Source: Apostichopus japonicus | Lineage: Eukaryota > Echinodermata > Holothuroidea > Aspidochirotida > Stichopodidae | Assembly: GCF_037975245.1 (NCBI RefSeq) | Contig: NC_092572.1 | Location: 15,692,269-15,756,268, forward strand | Direction: 5' to 3' | DNA length: 64,000 nt | Shown: positions 53,722-64,000 of the stretch, one piece after another | How the letters are laid out: every line of letters begins with the position of its first letter | Numbering within the stretch: the stretch's first letter is position 1 | Program-made: the position numbers and the translations under genes | Notes under the pieces: model-generated | What the model was told of the DNA's origin: nothing | What the model saw: only the letters and a program-made list of their open reading frames with translations | Databases searched by the model: none

Positions 53722-53817
53722 TTTTTCTCCAATTTCTGTTAAATCACCTCCAGATAACACTTCCAGATCTCTCTGTAGAGGACAGGCTTGAAGGATCTTC
53801 TCGTATTTGGTGGAGTT
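53722..53817 (-). pseudogene. ABCC/MRP NBD1 exon, copy c, intact 3' part but 5'-truncated
   Basis: A 32-codon open piece, NSTKYEKILQACPLQRDLEV then LSGGDLTEIGEK, ending at a good donor GAAAAA|GTAAGA. Homology to copy b stops at 53817 (upstream sequence unrelated, no AG acceptor), so the SVAYV/WIQN half is missing. Where copy b has TAA, this copy has GAA (Glu), and it keeps the donor, so it is closer to the ancestral exon. Confidence 0.85.
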
Positions 53818-53997
53818 TATGATCTTTCAACCACTTGTTCTAAACCTGATCCAGCTTCATTACAGACATCCAAGACTCACAATTTTCCTTCAATTTTCTT
53901 CACCTTCTTCTTTCACCTGAGACAGTATTGTAAAAGATAAGAAGATTGCATATATTGGAAAGCAGATAGACATTGCAACTAGACTCATTTTTATACA

Positions 53998-54035
53998 CTC
54001 CCTTCCTTCCTTCCTCCCCTCCCTCCCCCTGACTA
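53998..54035. repeat. CTTC/CCCT pyrimidine tract
   Basis: CCTTCCTTCCTTCC followed by TCCCCTCCCTCCCCCT; simple sequence. Confidence 0.9.
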
Positions 54036-54205
54036 CCTAAACAACCCTGACTGCTGCCTCATTGATATAACTATGTATAAACAAATGTATATGATTGTGG
54101 TTTAATGGCAGAAATAAACGAAACAAATACCAGAGCTTAAATATTTCTGTGTTACTATAGTAAACTGCATACCCAAACGGAAGCATTACAGAATCTTCAA
54201 TGTCT

Positions 54206-54279
54206 CAGACCTCCAGCAGGATGTTACAGTCACAGTTCATGGAGTCTCCTTGTGAATCAGTGTGGCCAATGCAATGCTG
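54206..54279 (-). CDS. Weak candidate terminal exon
   Basis: After an acceptor TTTGTCTTTACAG (about 54280) the minus frame reads HCIGHTDSQGDSMNCDCN then ILLEV and stops with TGA. It is cysteine-containing and coding-like but short, and the family is not recognised. It could be chance. Confidence 0.22.
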
Positions 54280-54280
54280 T

Positions 54281-55299
54281 AAAGACAAATATCAAAGCAA
54301 TATGTGCAGTATATATATACCTTTGGTGTGAAATAAATTTTAGTATTTTTTTTAAAGTAGTTTTACATAAGATCATCTTCCAGTTTGCGTATGCAGATAC
54401 CTTTTTGATGAATGTTTACAGACATGAATAAACTGTACCTCTTTTTGTTACTAAGTGCCTGTTTATTTTTAATACTTGCAATATGACTCTTTAATGAACC
54501 TTACTAGACATTGCTATCAAACATATGGAGTACTTCGTAAAATGCCAAAACTTCCTTTGATGTATATTGTTCACTATAATGGTCAAGCTGATTGAAAGGA
54601 ATGAATTCAACACAATTTGAGAACATTTCATCAGCCAAACAATTTGGAGAGCATGTACTTAGCAAGCACATTCATGAGGAACTGGAAAATTGAAAAATGT
54701 CTGAAATAAACATCATTCTTGAAACGAGAAGCTTGACAAGTGAAATAAGGACCGACACTTAAGCTACAACATGTACACTTAGCAAAGATGAAAACTGGCT
54801 TTTCAGCCAATACACAAGTACCAACAACATATTAGTATATTCATGGTAAACCCTCATGTGCTTCCATGACTTCTAGCACCTGTGTAATAATATTCTATAT
54901 CAACAAGGACAGAGATACTATATCTTGTACTTATCTCTCAATACTCTTAATATGTGTTTACCATGAGTTGTGTTCCTCACAACTTTCAATGTTTTCAAAT
55001 TAAAAACCAAATTAAAGACAATTACTCAACAATGAGAGGTTGACTTAGCAAAGTTTGAATTTGGTTTAATAATAACCAAAGTTTCAGTGAAACAGTTCTG
55101 CAGACCATAAAATCATGCCTTAGGCATCAAAAGAAGGCTATGACCTGATAAAGATATGCCGAGAGTTGGACCAATACTGTTAAGCTTAGCTTCAGGTCAA
55201 AATTATGCTAGTTGATCAAATTAATACATGTATATCAATTATATGCTAGGTAACATCAGCTTTCATGGAGAGTTTTCTCCATACTTGAACCATCACTAA
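54281..55299. other. Non-coding stretch, nothing recognised
   Basis: AT-rich; no frame, RNA or element boundary supported. Confidence 0.45.
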
Positions 55300-57320
55300 C
55301 ATCAATTAGACCACAGCGCTAGGCCTAATTGCTTGAGAATTTCATTTTACAAAGTACCGTTGCTTGTATAAGAAGCCTAGGATAGGCTAGTTCGTCCTCA
55401 TCTCTATCTAGCCTTCGCTTTGGTAGGCTAGCCTAGGTTTCCCATTTTCATTTGGTGGTAGGCCTAGCCTGGGGCCATTTGTTCCCTCCCCTAACAACGT
55501 TATTTTCCTCCCACTTAAAAGTTGAGTAACTTACCTCCCCTACATCATAGGGGAGTCAAGTACGTTTTCACTGGAAACTAACATTTCCAGGGGAGTTAAC
55601 TAAGGTTTTTCATGGGAGGCATATTGGCTAGGCTATGTGGAAAGAATAAATGTTGTAAGTGGAATAATTGTAAGAAAAGATTTAAAGGGAGAAAGGTAAA
55701 GTTAAGGGTGAAAAATAACATGGTTAAGGAAACTAACATACTATTTTCAAGGGAGGAGACTGTTGTTCTGTAGGCTCTGACTGTATATTCTTGTAGAGTA
55801 CAGTAAGCTAAAGAAAGTTGTGATAGTATGAAAATAGAAAATGTGACCAGGTATCTTCGTTGTGTAACTGTTCAGTGATTGGAAGATAAAAAATGTGTGT
55901 GAATAGGCCGGATTGTTTGCATAGGATTGTATGCGAACATGGGGTAATTTACATGCGTGGAATTCATAGTGGTAATGGGTTGTTTGCTTGTATGGCATTC
56001 ATTGTGGGAATGAAATAACATAGACAATTTAGCCTATACAGTAGGTATGCCCTCCTTGTTTTCCTATTTACCAGTTTCTTCAATAACTACAAGTACAAGT
56101 GTCTCTTTGAAATATGTTCCTTTCTTTCACCAAACTCTCCTAAATCACAAGACACATTTAATTACTACGTACAGTTGCTTCACTACCTAAATTAATTCTT
56201 TCCACAGCCAAGCCGTCTTTCTTTCCTCCCCTGAAAAACGTTGGTTTCAACCCCTAAAAATAATTTCAGGGAGGAAACTATCGTTTTTATTCTTGAAAGT
56301 TGGAGAAGAAACCAACGGCCTCGCCTGTCATGATGGAAAAAAAAAAAGGAAAGAGAGAGAGCTTTCATCCTAAGCTAATTTATCTGGCTGCGAGTTAGTT
56401 TCTTGAGGATGTGTTACTGTTAGTGTTAAGTGCTAGATGGCATAGCCTAGGCTATGGTAGGCTACTCTGGTAGGAATTTAAAGACATTTAGGCCTAGGCT
56501 AATTAAGTTAGGCCTAGCCTAACTGTACTAGCCTTAACCAGAAAGTAATTAGGCCCAACCAGCTAGGTCTAGTATTTTGTCGGAAGATATAAAGTGACTT
56601 ACTTTACTTACGTTTGTCTAGTGAATATCATATTAGGCCTAGATTAGCATTCCAACTAGTATAGACGCCAGTGCCTACGTGAGCTAGCCTATCGTTAGGC
56701 CTAAGCGATACTATTATATGATAGGCTAGGGCAATTTCTCACGCTCGCTGACTCAAACAATGTGAAGTACTATAACTTGCTCCACAAAACTAATACACAA
56801 CCTTCGAGCTGGCGAATATATCTGCCATTCACATTCTTTGGCAGTAACCCCCATACAGAATAGGCTACAAATTACAATTACGTATGAATTGTTAGCCAAC
56901 GGCTGCCAGGAAGCGAACTGCACTGCTCGTGTAACCTTTCGTGAGCTTTATATACAGATCATAATTCGCGCTCCGTTGCTTAACCTTTGACCACGACCGT
57001 GTGCGTCTATGGCAAGCCATGTGGGACAAACACCGCAAAATATATCAAAGAATTAATTGAAAAAAAAAAAAAAAACTAGCAATGACATGCTAGATGCATA
57101 TCCATTTGAAATCATTACATTTACAACGAAACAATTCAAATGGTCTCATAACATAGGCCTAAGGTCATTAGTCATGTTGGTCAAGATAATTTATTGAGTT
57201 CGCTGCGAATCTCGTCAGAAAAGTTGTTTTAATGACCAATATATCATTACCCGAATGGGTTGGTCTGGCATTAGGCCTAGGCGGGACAGTAGGCCTACTG
57301 TCATGATCAACCCGGGGGAG
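55300..57320. repeat. Region dense in AGGCCTAG-type motifs
   Basis: At least ten AGGCCT words within 2 kb (for example near 55322, 55461, 56490, 56512, 56635, 56696, 57152, 57272 and 57292), many in longer self-complementary contexts such as TAGGCCTAGCCTA and TAGGCTAGCCTAGG. No single unit length was found, so this is a motif cluster rather than a tandem repeat. No gene was recognised in it. Confidence 0.7.
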
Positions 57321-57822
57321 GGGGGCGAGGGTGTAGGTCTGGCATATCCATGGGACAGACATTCTAAAGATAATAATTTACACTTTTTGAGGGGGACTCT
57401 TGGGGTGAATCTTGACATAAAAATGTCAGCCTAAAATTGTTTAGCTAGCTGCATGAACTTTTTCAGATACAACAAATTTTGGCAAAAACTGCTTAAATTT
57501 TGTGATACAATGTCACATTTGAGATTTTTTAGATAAATTGTCTGAATTTTTAACCCATTCTCCAATATAAATGAAGGTATTAAATGAAATTCACTGTTTC
57601 TGTGATCCATGTAGAGGTTTTGTTCTTAAAATACAGTCTTACCTTTTTGTGCAGAGTTCTAGAGCATCTGTTCCTCATGCATGTCTTGAAGTAGAGGTTG
57701 GGTAAAGTAGAGGTTTGCTAAATTTTAATAGAATCAATAGTTATATCTACTTCAGTTGCTGTAACTGTATCTTAGGTGCCCCCCCCCCTCCCTCTGCCAG
57801 GTTTCATCTAGGATGAACCACT
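57321..57822. other. Non-coding stretch, nothing recognised
   Basis: AT-rich, ends in a C-run and CTCCCTCTGCC before the tRNA-like relic. Confidence 0.4.
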
Positions 57823-57912
57823 GGTGCTGTGATCGAGTGGATAAAGGCAATGGCATTTGAAGCAATTAGGTTTGGCAATCAGGATGTTCTATGTAAGGTG
57901 GGTTTATCATCC
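57823..57912 (+). repeat. tRNA-Ser-like relic
   Basis: GCTGTGATCGAGTGGATAAAGGC resembles the D-arm of Ser/Leu tRNAs (GxCCGAGTGGxTAAGGC), and GCATTTGAAGCA would present a TGA anticodon with U33. The B-box region (GTTCTATGTAAGG) is poor. A SINE head or tRNA pseudogene. Confidence 0.4.
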
Positions 57913-59679
57913 AAGAGCAGTCTACAGTTTTCCCATCTAAAATGAGTTTCTAAATTTTATATAAAATGTTGAATTGGAAGCCACCCGTAGTGTAAGTTGT
58001 GATCCATACGCGTGTGCGGGCTTCTCCCACATTTGTGTTTGGTTAACCTTTGTAAAAATAACTGCTCATTATTATTATTACAAGGGCCGTGTAACCCCAT
58101 TCTTATCTTTGGAGTGGGGGGAGTGGGTATCTGCACTTGTTGGATGTGTAGTGCAATTGGACGCCAAGATTAAGAAACAGAAAACCACATTTACATAATG
58201 TTACAGCTCTGATATAAATCTTAGCTTTATCAGAAACTCAAAGAACAGCTATTTATTTTACCACTCCATGGAAGCTGGAATCCTTTTTATTTATCAACAG
58301 CATACATACACACCATAATTGAATGATAATTAAACAGTAACATAAAAGATAAAAGTACTAAAACTGAAAACATGGTAAGAAAATGACATCCCTTGATGAA
58401 AGTACAGTGAACTGGAGCCTCTGGAGAGAGATGTATACTAATACAAGCCTTTTAATTAGGTTGTGATATTGTGTGTTCAATCACATCTATAATAATCAAC
58501 AATGTGGGTAATCATTAATAAGTACTCATTTGAGTGTGAAAATAAAGCCTACAGGTTGTCAAATAATTCATTGTTAACAGTTAGATCATATAGCAAACAG
58601 AACAAGTAGCTACAAAGGAAAGTACTTCCTTCATAAAATATCGCCCCAAGTGTCTTGCAGCATATATTATGTCACTTAATTATACTCAACTATCAGAGTG
58701 AACAACAGAGTAAACAACTCTACAGTAAAGGCCACCATTTGAATACTGTATTATCTTCTAAATGAATAGAAACAGTTAAAAAGATAGTTCATACTGATCC
58801 AGTCTTTGATACACTGTGTATGAAACCGGTGGGGATTATAAAGGTAGGTTTTACACGCTTCACCATGATGTAAGAAATATAGGGTTAATAAAAGGAATAT
58901 CATACCATCAAAGAATATATAACATTAACTCAAAGGTCACTGTACATCTTGTCCTTTGATGTTTAAGTCTCACTATGCATTCATCTGGACGGTCTGAATA
59001 ATAATGTTTTGGAGGTTTCTATTCTCGCTCGTTCTCTGAGATTCGGCCAAAATATTTGGCAAACAATGCACCTACAAGATTGTCTGCTTATTAACTACAC
59101 AATGGTACCAAAAAAGGGTTAGGGAACAGTTTGTTCATGTTTATAATGGAAGGCATAATGGGGCTTTATACCTAAATATCACATGAAAGTAAGTACAAAC
59201 AATGAAGGATATTCATCAGAACACAACTACGAGGCAAGTTATAAAACCAACCAAGTACTTACTCAGTTTTGAAATGTAAGTAAAAACAGAGGAGCTGTGT
59301 GCTATTCATGACCAACATTTTGTTTGTGTTTACGTCATATGAAAAACTCAAAATACCCATATCCCAATGGATTTAAAGAAAAACTTGAAACCATAGAAAA
59401 TAAGTTGACAGTCGGGTCAAGTAGCTACTGGATAGTTCCCTAAAAACACTTTAATGAGTTTTACTTCAGCACCGTCGAAATGTGCAATTAGTCCGTAAAT
59501 ATATGATGCTTGGCATGGCAAAACATGGATGGGACAGATATTGAGACTTTCATATTTAAAGAGGACAGAAACAAACAAACAAGCAGAGACTTCAAGTTGA
59601 ATCCAGATGTCCTTTTATCACTGAATGGAGAATCGGTTGAGAGAGCATTTCAGAGACGAAGCCTGAATTGAAAGCTAAA
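57913..59679. other. Non-coding stretch, nothing recognised
   Basis: AT-rich sequence; could be intron or 3' UTR on the minus strand. No exon with splice sites and coding bias was found. Confidence 0.4.
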
Positions 59680-59680
59680 A

Positions 59681-59963
59681 GATCAATCAATTTTGTGAAG
59701 TAGCATTTAACGTACTACACTTTTCATTCAATTCTAATTACCACCAGGTGAAGGCAATATTATGCAATATTTCTGTACGAAACCCTTGGTGTAATTCTCC
59801 CCCTCCAACCCACGCCCAAAGAGATCAATCAATTTTGTGAAGTAGCATTTAACGTACTACACTTTTCATTCAATTCTAATTACCACCAGGTGAAGGCAAT
59901 ATTATGCAATATTTCTGTACGAAACCCTTGGTGTATTTCTCCCCCTCCAACCCACGCCCAAAG
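59681..59963. repeat. 142-bp direct duplication
   Basis: Two nearly identical copies beginning GATCAATCAATTTTGTGAAG at 59681 and 59823, including AACGTACTACAC and CCACCAGGTGAAGGC, ending CCAACCCACGCCCAAAG. One base differs near the end (GTAATT versus GTATTT). Confidence 0.97.
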
Positions 59964-60137
59964 AGGTGCAACTTCACATGGCTAATTAGCCTGATCACCT
60001 CTGTCCCTTCTGCTATATGAAAAGTAAAGTAAGACATCTTAATCCTCTCTTACATTTGATCTTTCTGTGGTTTTAAGAATTTTGCATATTTTAAATATTC
60101 AGGGTGGCATTTAACCCCCCCACTTCCCCACACCCAT

Positions 60138-61216
60138 CAGTGGCGGCGGAACCGGGGGGCTTGGGGGGGCTCAGCCCCCAATGAAAAAGTTGAGGGGGCA
60201 AATGCATGATAAGCCCCCCCAATATTTACCAAGGCTCCGAAACGTGCATCTGCCCATTTTTCAATGCATACTTGTCGATCTGTCCGATGCACACGTATAC
60301 TATATAGGTGTAATAATTTTAGTAATTGCTGGGGGACCCTCGGCCCGTCCCCTGGCTATAGACCACATTGTCACCCCAACCGCGTCTTCACGCCCCGTGA
60401 AAAGTGGAAGCAGTGAGTGTGAGTACCAGTAAGCGTAACACAACTTCGTCTTAGGCCAATGACTTGCCTCATTTCAGCCAGTTCTCCAACATCCCCTTAC
60501 TTAGTGGCGAAGCGTCCATATATACTGTCAGGGGGCAGATGCCCCCCCCCCCCGACAGACTCAAATGGACTGCTGGCGCCCTTTTCAGCTTTTCAATATA
60601 CTTTTTACTTATTCGCTATTATTGACTATTTTATTGCGCTCTCATATACCTATTGACATTTGTCATATTCTGTTGGTGTAATTTTCCGACAAAATGGCGA
60701 CGACACCTATTTATTCTCCGTTTATCTGCAAATTAGCAAGGCCCGGAAAGGGTCATTTCCTGCAATCTAGGGAGTATCTTTACTCAAAACTTTTCTGTAC
60801 GCTCCGCGCCAACCTGTGGTGGCGCTCCGCTTAGATAGTGTCGAAAGCGCCCCTACAGGCCATTCTTGCCCCCCCCGACCAATACCCCTAGCTCCGCCAC
60901 TGCACTTACTCCACTCAAAAACGTCTTTGCGAGTACACTACGAGTATAATAGCTACTCTCCATCGAATATACAAATTACAATGTTTTTACAGACTTTTAC
61001 GTGCAATCTGAGAAATTGCAGACTTGAGACTGACCCATATTTTAGGGCTAGGTATTCGCAGCATAAAACACACGGGAAGTGCTGTTTCCGGCCATCTGGG
61101 GGTTTGAAATAACCCAAAATTTTCTTGTACGCTCCGCGCCAACCGATGGTGGCGCTCCGCTTAGATAGTCTCCACACATTAGCCCCCCCAATAATTTTTC
61201 CGTTCCGCCGCGCCTG
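60138..61216. mobile_element. 1079-bp hAT-type element
   Basis: Left end CAGTGGCGGCGGAAC, right end GTTCCGCCGCGCCTG (13 of 15 bp inverted match), flanked by identical 8-bp duplications ACACCCAT (60130-60137 and 61217-61224). The interior has AGCCCCCC words and two copies of GTACGCTCCGCGCCAACC with GTGGCGCTCCGCTTAGATAGT (60796-60841 and 61127-61171). No transposase frame. A second CCGCCACTG end at about 60894-60902 suggests internal rearrangement or a nested relative. Confidence 0.85.
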
Positions 61217-61362
61217 ACACCCATCACCACCAAGAAAAAATGAAAATGGATGAAGTAAACAGGGTGAGAGAGAACTTCAGTTGCTACTGATGTTTGTTCT
61301 AATAATGTCCTCATAGATAATACGGAAACCTCAAGTCTGCAATATAAATCCACTGTGACAAA

Positions 61363-61545
61363 ATGATGATATTTCGGTTGCTTTTATTCCCAAGATGCGC
61401 TATTGTTCTTGTTTTGTTATTAAATTTATTTCCTATTCCTGTTGGCCTGGTTACATACCGTCACGAGAATCCGACAGTGGCACATCCTGGTCGACCGAGT
61501 GGGGAAGGAAAACCAAAACTTGCAACAACATCAACGACAGAGTAA
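61363..61545 (+). CDS. Weak small open frame with signal-peptide-like start
   Basis: Sixty codons: MMIFRLLLFPRCAIVLVLLL then NLFPIPVGLVTYRHEN, a hydrophobic N-terminus followed by a polar tail ending STTE. It would fit a small secreted peptide, but there is no homology I recognise, and AT-rich DNA often gives such frames. Kept only as a possibility. Confidence 0.15.
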   Translation: MMIFRLLLFPRCAIVLVLLLNLFPIPVGLVTYRHENPTVAHPGRPSGEGKPKLATTSTTE

Positions 61546-63743
61546 ATACAGACTTGTGACACGTTGTGACAAGTTGTGACAACGTCACAGCAAAATCACA
61601 TCATTGTAGCAAATGCCCAAAAAGATGGCTGAATTAAGAAAGAAAACAGTTTCTCCTTTCTCCCCTCTATTTGGTTGAGGCAACATCCCAGTTTGGAGAG
61701 AAAGTCAAGCAATTTTGGGGGATCTAGTTTAAGGAGATTGAAGAAAGACAAGGTTTAAAGGTGACATGCACTACTGTAATTTGACTAAAAGTGGAGCTAT
61801 ATTCCATGCAGGCAATTTAGATTAAAGGAGCACTTTTTCCCCCATTTTTTTTGTTTTAAACTGTTTGTTAGCCAAACACTAAAGCTAGAAACAGTAAAAA
61901 CATGGTAAAGACTAACGCTAACAGCTAATATGGACATAGTCGGAGGTTAAAACTTTCTATCATTTCTATCATTTGAACATCACTTATGTTTGTATTTGAT
62001 ATGGAATACATGGTTTGGTTTTTTATTGAGATTTTTCAAGCTGAATGCTACTTTAACTGAACAACAAACATAGAGTCTGGCAGGATCAGAACCGATGTTT
62101 TCAGAAAATCTGGCAAATCTAAAATAATATTCTTTGAGAATCTCCTGGGTATTAATTCTCTAAACTATAGTTTCATTATGAAATTATCTTCTTGTATTTT
62201 TTTCTTTCTGATGTTCAGCAAAGATACACACATTACCATAAAAACATTTTTTCATGCAAAAAAAGGGTGAAAGTGAAGCTTACGAAACCAATATCACTTC
62301 AAAAATAACTTCAAAACAAAACACTCAATTGAAAAGTAAACAAAAGCTGCAGGCAAGTCTTTCAAACATGTGAGTCTAGTCAAACCAATCCGAAAACAAC
62401 TGCAATTTGGGGGGTGGGGATAGGTGGGGGGTAGAGGTTGGGTTGAACAGCACTGATCAAACCGATTTCACCAACAAAAGTAAAGCAAAGCATTGATTTA
62501 TGACTCACATAAAAGGTGACATGATTTCTACACTTAAAACCAATCACTTTGTGTAATCATTAATGAAGAATATCAAAACAAGCCATAACTGAAAGATATT
62601 TGTTTCCGAGTAAGCTGGCTTTAGTAAGTTGAGATTGATCAATTAATTCGATCTTATCAATGGAAGTTTGTTCAACCTATTGATTTTAACATGAAGTGCG
62701 ACTCCAGTGGCATGTCCAAGTACTAGCTTCAGTGTCAATTTACCCACACATTTTACTGGGTGGAGTGGGGTGGGGGGAGGAGGGGGGAGTGGCTAATATC
62801 TCAACTTTTCCCCGTAGCTCATGTACTTTCTTGTGGTACATTCACTGATATTACTTACATAGAACCTATCGGAAGGAATGTCGAGACCATCCGTCATTTT
62901 CACCACACTTTAATAAGTACACATGAATCGTATCCTAACTACTGTCACACCAGGCACATTGATAAAACAAAATTGCCCCCCCCCCCTCCCTTTTATTTTC
63001 TCTCTTTCTATTACTTAGTGCTTGTTTTGGATTAATGATGAAGATTTTTACAATTTTTCTAAGCAAGGATACTTAAGTTTTTGGCAGCCCATTGGTAGGT
63101 GCGGTCAAGATAATGCTCAATCAAATAACATAAAAATAATTGTTGGGATTGGGGGATAGGCCAGCCAAGCTATTACCTAACTACAGACAGAAAAAAAAAA
63201 GACTTTCTATTCTTAAGTAAACTGGTACCTTGATCAAACTTTACCATATTATTAGATCTTGATCAATGTTTACAATATTACTAGAGGGTCATCGGGCTGA
63301 TACAGGTGGTTTACTCTCGAACCAGTGTAAAAGCTTAAATGAAACAGGACACTTTTGTGCTGGAATGAGACGCGTTAGAACACAACAGGTAGCGAGGGCG
63401 CTTTATTCTGTCCTTGTCTACAGTAGCATACCTGTACAACTGCTGTGTAACCCTACACCAACTTATTACGGTCTTGTCCATGAAACAAAAAGCCTTATCA
63501 GCTGACATACTACCGAACTTATTCGGTATACTTTATACTAGTATGCAAATCATAAACAATCTATAAACAGAAATAGGTGGGTGGCTCTGCTCTTCATAAT
63601 CTAAAACAAGAGATATCCTTTAAGAATGTGGACTTAATAGATAATTTCAGAGGGGGTGGGGAGAAGAATGGAAGCTAGAGGGGGCCAGAGACTAGGAAAA
63701 TTCCAACGCACCTGTGTTCTGCATGCATCTCCATAAGTTATAC
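61546..63743. other. Non-coding stretch, nothing recognised
   Basis: AT-rich with G-rich (62409-62432, 62761-62790) and C-rich (62976-62990) runs. It probably includes intron DNA 3' of the exon at 63744 on the minus strand. Confidence 0.4.
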
Positions 63744-63804
63744 CTGCCAGAACTTCAGAGATGGGTCCAGGGTGCGTCTTATCCCCAAAACGCTCTTGCC
63801 TAAT
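63744..63804 (-). CDS. Good candidate exon, unidentified protein
   Basis: A 61-bp exon with acceptor CTTTGAATTTCAG and donor GCAG|GTATAA. It reads IRQERFGDKTHPGPISEV then LA, with one base left over. Dense, conserved-looking composition (RFGDKTHPGPISEVL) and clean splice sites make it likely real. I cannot name the family. Other exons should lie beyond 64000 (upstream) and possibly in 61546-63743 (downstream). Confidence 0.55.
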
Positions 63805-64000
63805 CTGAAATTCAAAGAGTAGACAACATCCTCGTTGGTAACATTATAACACTTCTATTCATAGTCTCTCTGCCATTAAGGATGAGGCATTAAAAATTCA
63901 TGCCTTTTGCCACCGCGGTCCTGGCACCAGCTGCAAGGAGCATGTGGCATGAGTGCTAAATGCCTCGTTCTGTTGGATGCAGGTGTGATGTCATCAATTT
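63805..64000. other. Intron or flank to the end of the window
   Basis: No further exon could be supported on either strand before the window ends. Confidence 0.3.

Noticed and set aside
54281-55299. Search for further SRP68 or ABCC exons here
   Set aside because: No splice-bounded frame matching either family could be found by eye.

Overview
This window looks like repeat-rich nuclear DNA of an animal, most likely a marine invertebrate deuterostome such as an echinoderm. The reasons are spliced exons with GT/AG borders, an SRP68 gene end, ABCC exons, a stand-alone P2X7-C-domain relic, and the mix of Penelope, Ty3/gypsy, Jockey-like LINE, hAT and Mutator-like elements. The species is inference. 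There are no operons, rRNA genes, bacterial genes or CRISPR arrays. Very little intact coding sequence is present; most open frames are fragments of mobile elements or chance.

Layout. 1-6623: forty copies of a 165-bp satellite whose monomer carries tRNA-like A and B boxes, organised in higher-order blocks of 10, 18 and 12 monomers. 6.6-12.9 kb: a MITE family, a Penelope GIY-YIG relic and a 3'-truncated Ty3/gypsy element. 12.9-26.2 kb: duplicated segments with a Mutator-like transposase relic, a P2X7-C-like pseudogene, a 943-bp hAT element, and the first of two ~4-kb TIR elements that carry a nested hAT. 27.2-31.2 kb: the second copy of that nested composite, inserted in a TA microsatellite. 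31.3-33.9 kb: a Penelope-like element with an extra partial copy of its own end upstream, set in TA repeats. 35.0-36.4 kb: exons of an unrecognised acidic, serine-rich protein with a reading-frame break. 37.2-38.3 kb: a polypurine tract and a perfect 78-bp palindrome.

38287-39818 is the most unusual object: a 1532-bp terminal-inverted-repeat element whose two subterminal arms hold about 37 copies of the palindrome ACTTAAGT, mostly spaced 20-21 bp centre to centre (two helical turns). 40.8-41.6 kb is a hAT-type MITE built of 138-bp tandem repeats with a perfect 8-bp target duplication. 43.0-44.4 kb is a second, unrelated tandem array of tRNA-like units (about 161 bp).

46.4-48.0 kb carries the last two recognisable exons of SRP68 on the minus strand, followed upstream by a degenerate Jockey-like LINE (48.2-51.9 kb) and then by three successive broken copies of an ABCC/MRP nucleotide-binding-domain exon (52.1-53.8 kb). 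55.3-57.3 kb is rich in the motif AGGCCTAG. 60.1-61.2 kb is another hAT-type element, and 63.7 kb holds one good unidentified exon. No set of genes here forms a recognisable pathway; the organising theme is repeat amplification, including two tandem arrays with internal Pol III promoter-like boxes and one element with a phased palindrome array.
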